Shown here: positions 60,603 to 64,000 of the stretch, piece after piece
Numbering within the stretch: the stretch's first letter is position 1
Layout: every line of letters starts with the position of its first letter
Origin: Actinostola sp. cb2023
Taxonomy: Eukaryota > Cnidaria > Anthozoa > Actiniaria > Actinostolidae
Direction of reading: 5' to 3'
NCBI GenBank assembly: GCA_033675265.1
Contig: JAUJYZ010000509.1
Location: 186,001-250,000, forward strand
DNA length: 64,000 nt
Notes under the pieces: model-generated
What the model saw: only the letters and a program-made list of their open reading frames with translations
What the model was told of the DNA's origin: nothing
Database searches by the model: none
Program-made: the position numbers and the translations under genes

Positions 60603-60925
60603 TACTATCTTTTGTTTCTTACTGATTGCGTTCGGCTCATGGAAAGATCGGCGCCTGAACTTATAGCCTTTGTCAAAAAGGTTTCATGCCCATATCACAT
60701 CTTTTCGCACGTTTCTAGCCTTGAATAATTACTTTTCATAATAATATTTTACTATTTTTCACATGTATACAATTATTATTACTAACAATTATACTTCTTT
60801 GTACTGACTCACATATATTTAAGGGCGGTACATTTCTTGTTCCACCTTCGATCGAGCTCCGCCGCCGTCGTTACCCTGCAGCTTGGTGTGGTTTCTTGAG
60901 GACCTATAGAGATAAGTCTAGTCTC

Positions 60926-62138
60926 ATGGAGGAAAACAATATTTTTCTGAAGGCAGCCCTAACTAAGAATGTAGAAATACCACCAATATTTGAAACATTT
61001 GGAGGGTGTTCGAGGACAGAAAGCTTCGACAATAAAGAGCCAGCGACCAAGAGCAAGGACGCAAATGCTGTGGCGAAAGAACGTAAAATACGAAGTTCAC
61101 CGGTGAAAAAAAGTATCATTATGGAGGGTTTGCGAAGGTATGGAAGGGATTTCAAGGCAACTGTTCGTTTTCTTATAAAGCATTGTGATGTACTCGATGA
61201 AAACCTGAAGAAATACTACGAGTCTGTAGGAAAACCAGGAGGCGCAAGTATAAAGAAGGCGGTAGAGAGGGCCCGAAGGCTCGAACAAAAAACTGACATG
61301 CACATGGCAAGTACCAGGTAAGTTCGAATATACACTTTATCAATTACAACTGCTCTGTGTACGGTTTGCAGAGGTTTGCATGATTTAATTCATTCTGTAT
61401 TCGATTCTTAATATATCAGCAAACAGGTTCGCAATGAGAAAACTCAAGCGGAAGATGAATTCCAAGAGTCGAGTGGCGATGCGACTGACTCATCTGACAT
61501 TCCACTACAAAGTACCAGTAAACGCCGAAAGACGCATGGTAAAGATACTAGATTCTTAGGTATTCAAGGTTCTAAGTCCAGAGAGGAAGGACATAACAGC
61601 TTCACTCCATGTCGAAGAACAGTCGAACGACAGCCATGATGATGATGATGATAACGATGATGATGATGATGATGATGATGAACGAACGGCTTGTAGGGAC
61701 AAGTAAGTCAAAATGATAAATTATGTGTGAAACATGTTGAAGATAACAGCGAGTATCGGTACAAAATGAAACGTAAAATCGTTTTTATTTCCCATGCATA
61801 TTCTACTTAGTTCCACAGTGGTTTGCGTTTTCTGTCCAGTTATCGCTGTTCCAAATGAAATAATGTGAATTATGACGAGAGTTATTCGCTGAGTTTCGAC
61901 TGAAGCACAACATGAATATCGCTGTAACGATAAAAACGGCATTCTTCCCCTTAAACATGTACATCTGCTTTGTCTCTACAGGAAGAAGAAGGGAAAGCAA
62001 AGAAAACCTTCAAGAAAGAATCAGATGGATAACATACTGGCATCCTTGCCGGAATTAATCCACAATGCCAATAAAAGTGCTAAAGACCATAGCCGCTGCC
62101 TTAAAAAATGGATTGGTCAAAAGTCTGATTCGGATTAA
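60926..62138 (+). CDS. Four-exon gene, basic/acidic nuclear-type protein of unknown function
   Basis: Exons 60926-61317, 61420-61538, 61582-61702 and 61982-62138 have GT-AG borders and matching phases throughout, giving about 263 residues. First exon has a block 'IIMEGLRRYGRDFKATVRFLIKH..' followed by a basic helix (KKAVERARRLEQK); exon 3 codes for a poly-Asp run from GAT repeats; exon 4 is very basic (KKKGKQRKPSRK) and ends 'GQKSDSD'. I recognise no family. It lies head-to-head with the transposase fragment, about 300 bases from its frame, as the DNA-binding partner gene of Harbinger-type elements does, so it may be that second gene; it could equally be a host gene. Confidence 0.6.
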
Positions 62139-62394
62139 AGTCGTAGTAATATAACGAGGGCCGTTCTGTGTACAAATTTGTTTACCACTGCAAAACATCA
62201 CATAAAGGCGTTGATACAAACGTACAACGATTTTGCAATTTGTATTAATTTGAGCTCAGTAATTAAATAAAAATCAATAACTAACCTTTATTTAACGTGG
62301 TTATTTAGACCTGTATCACATCATTTTACGTGCGAGCAATAAAAAACCTGATCAAAATACGCATATCGTAAATCCTTGAATAGTTTAAGCGCCA

Positions 62395-62490
62395 GGGACG
62401 CTTCTTTCTAATTTCGGTCGAGGGGGGGGGGGGGGGCGCTTATACGAGGGGGCGCTTATTCGAGGGGGGGGGGGGGGGGGGGGGGGCTTA
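62395..62490. repeat. Poly-G / GGCGCTTATTCGAGG repeat
   Basis: Two long G runs (about 62423-62437 and 62465-62487) in a GCGCTTAT(A/T)CGAGG context. Run lengths are unreliable in assemblies. Confidence 0.8.
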
Positions 62491-63841
62491 TTCCATTTCC
62501 CTAATGTTTGGCCATGTGGTCCTTTATTCCTGGGCATAAGCATAACATAGCATACTGTACAAGACATGTGTGGCGCAGTTTGTAATTGGCAAATGACGTA
62601 TGATAAGCAAGACGCGCTAACTTCGAGTCTTCAGGTCTTTGTAATAGCTCAGAAAAAATGGGGGAGGAGAGGGGAGCGCAAATTTTGGTCGAAAGGTGGG
62701 GGACGCTTATTCGAGGAAATCTTGGAAAACTCTAATTTTGCGTGATTGATTTTTGCATAAATGCATTTTTAACAAAGGATTGATAACCGAATATTGATCA
62801 CGAGCATTCTAATAAAATATCACTTAGTTCTTTCGGCACGTGCTGGTAACGATATTGCCAGATTTTAGAAAAAGCCGCTAAATCGGAAAACCCTACTACA
62901 AAAGGTAATAAATGAAGCCTAGATCACTTTTACTCTGTGTTTTCATTCTTTGTCTGACTTCGAAAAAGCGAATTGCTAGTAAGCTGAATGTTTTTTTTTT
63001 CTTTCTTTCCGGTTTACATGTATTTCACTGTGATACTTGTAACTATAAATGTACATGTATAGTAAATTATTTCTGAAATACAATTTGCGTCTTCTTGACT
63101 AGTAATTATCCTGGTTCAAATTACATATCCACTGTACCGGAAATAAGAAAACGACTGTTCAGGAGTTGTTTGAAGAATAGCCTCTGCAATAGCAATTATG
63201 GTTTCATGTTCTGCCATAGTGTATTGAAGTCCGGTGAATAGGGGGGCTGAAACAATCTGCTAAACAAGTATAAATATAGATTTGCAATTTTGCAGTGACT
63301 CAAAATAATGAATTTATCATCAATGTATTGTCATTTTTTTTGTGTGTGTGTGTGGTAATGCTGTTGTGTACGTTTTATCAAAATTAAATCAAATCAGCAA
63401 TTGCATTTTAGGAACTTTTCATATGTACCGAGTCTTGAAATCCTGATTAGGTGCAAGTCTCTATTAGACAAAAACATTTAATGCTTAATTATATCCATTT
63501 TGAAATCACTAGCATTTCCTGTAATCTGATTGGTTAAAAATGGTGCGATTTATTCCCAAATCGCACCTTTTTGAGCTCTAAATCGCACCAATTTGAACAT
63601 CCAATGAAATTACAGGAACAACATAAAACAGGCAATCAGAACACAGGGAAAAAAAACAGGAAAATAAATGAACAGGAAAGACTTTGGATTTTACCACAAC
63701 AAATCTTTCATATTTTACAAAACAAATGCATGACTTTTTCAACTTACAGTTTTTTATTGTTGACTATTCCCTCTTTCAAGCTGAAGAGGCACTGAATGTG
63801 AATAATTATCCGTCATTTGACATAAATTAACTACCAAAACA

Positions 63842-63965
63842 GGTCCAAAACAAGCGAACTAGCTCCGGTAACTCCTAGTCGTAGTGAGTCCATTCCTGAA
63901 TTTGCGATTGGAAAAACAGTTCGTGTTTCTAGTAATTCTACACAAGCCAAGATCTTGATGAATTA
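63842..63965 (+). CDS. Possible exon, unknown product
   Basis: After an acceptor-like ACCAAAACAG the frame 'SKTSELAPVTPSRSESIPEF' is open for about 40 codons to TAA at 63963-63965. Composition is protein-like, but there is no known domain and no partner exon was found. Confidence 0.25.
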
Positions 63966-64000
63966 AAATCTCGGGCCATTAACAAGAAGACTAAAACCGT

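Larger units (their letters stand above)
62139..64000. other. Mostly non-coding right end of the window
   Basis: No firm gene. 62420-62490 has G runs within GGGCGCTTATTCGAGG units, a minisatellite type common in marine invertebrates; a related half-unit is at 62700-62720. The rest is AT-rich. One possible exon is listed at 63842. Confidence 0.5.

Overview
Eukaryotic, AT-rich genomic DNA from an animal, most likely a marine invertebrate. Sponge or cnidarian is my guess from the gene families: DUF6589 proteins, HECT proteins of the G2E3-like type, MULE/SWIM transposases and YR transposons with zinc fingers. Genes have short introns with GT-AG borders. There are no bacterial operons. Most of the window is transposons, many nested inside each other, and I could place several insertions to the base from target-site duplications (TSDs).

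Layout. (1) 0.5-5.07 kb plus 16.23-16.49 kb, minus strand: a DUF6589-domain host gene whose first exon is cut in two. The cut is an 11.15-kb element A (5074-16227) flanked by TTAA, with 1.4-kb inverted ends and a minisatellite core. Inside the right inverted end of A sits a 5.45-kb deleted Polinton/adintovirus-like element (9582-15035; 6-bp TSD GAGACA, ends AG...CT, 1023-bp inverted ends). It keeps a frameshifted packaging ATPase, a small pX-like virion protein and an acidic zinc-binding protein. (2) 17.7-21.2 kb and 58.7-59.6 kb, minus strand: exons of one host gene (HECT/G2E3-like amino-terminal part with UBZ-like and CUE-like domains), separated by a 37.2-kb insertion. (3) 21257-58492 is that insertion, element E. 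It has a 9-bp TSD CATAAATTG and inverted ends, and probably its own MULE/SWIM transposase at 39.2-41.7 kb. Other elements have landed inside E: two Crypton-like tyrosine-recombinase genes (26.3-29.2 and 34.7-37.5 kb) in long non-coding flanks; a TTAA-flanked Kolobok-like element (42057-46785) with a Mutator-like transposase followed by a DEDDh exonuclease; and an IS3EU-like element (47126-58135; 6-bp TSD AACGAC) with a DDE integrase and an intron-bearing HECT ubiquitin-ligase cargo gene. (4) 59.6-62.1 kb: a truncated DDE_Tnp_4 (Harbinger/ISL2EU-like) transposase and a divergent four-exon gene for an acidic nuclear-type protein. (5) 62.1-64 kb: mostly non-coding, with poly-G repeats and one possible exon.

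How it fits together: removing the insertions on paper gives an uninterrupted DUF6589 exon and an ordinary small intron in the HECT-like gene, so the nesting order can be read directly: host gene, then A, then Polinton; host intron, then E, then YR pair, Kolobok and IS3EU. Most long transposon ORFs carry one small indel in or next to a short repeat or homopolymer. That could be recent decay or assembly error. All family names come from motif recognition by eye; no database search was run.
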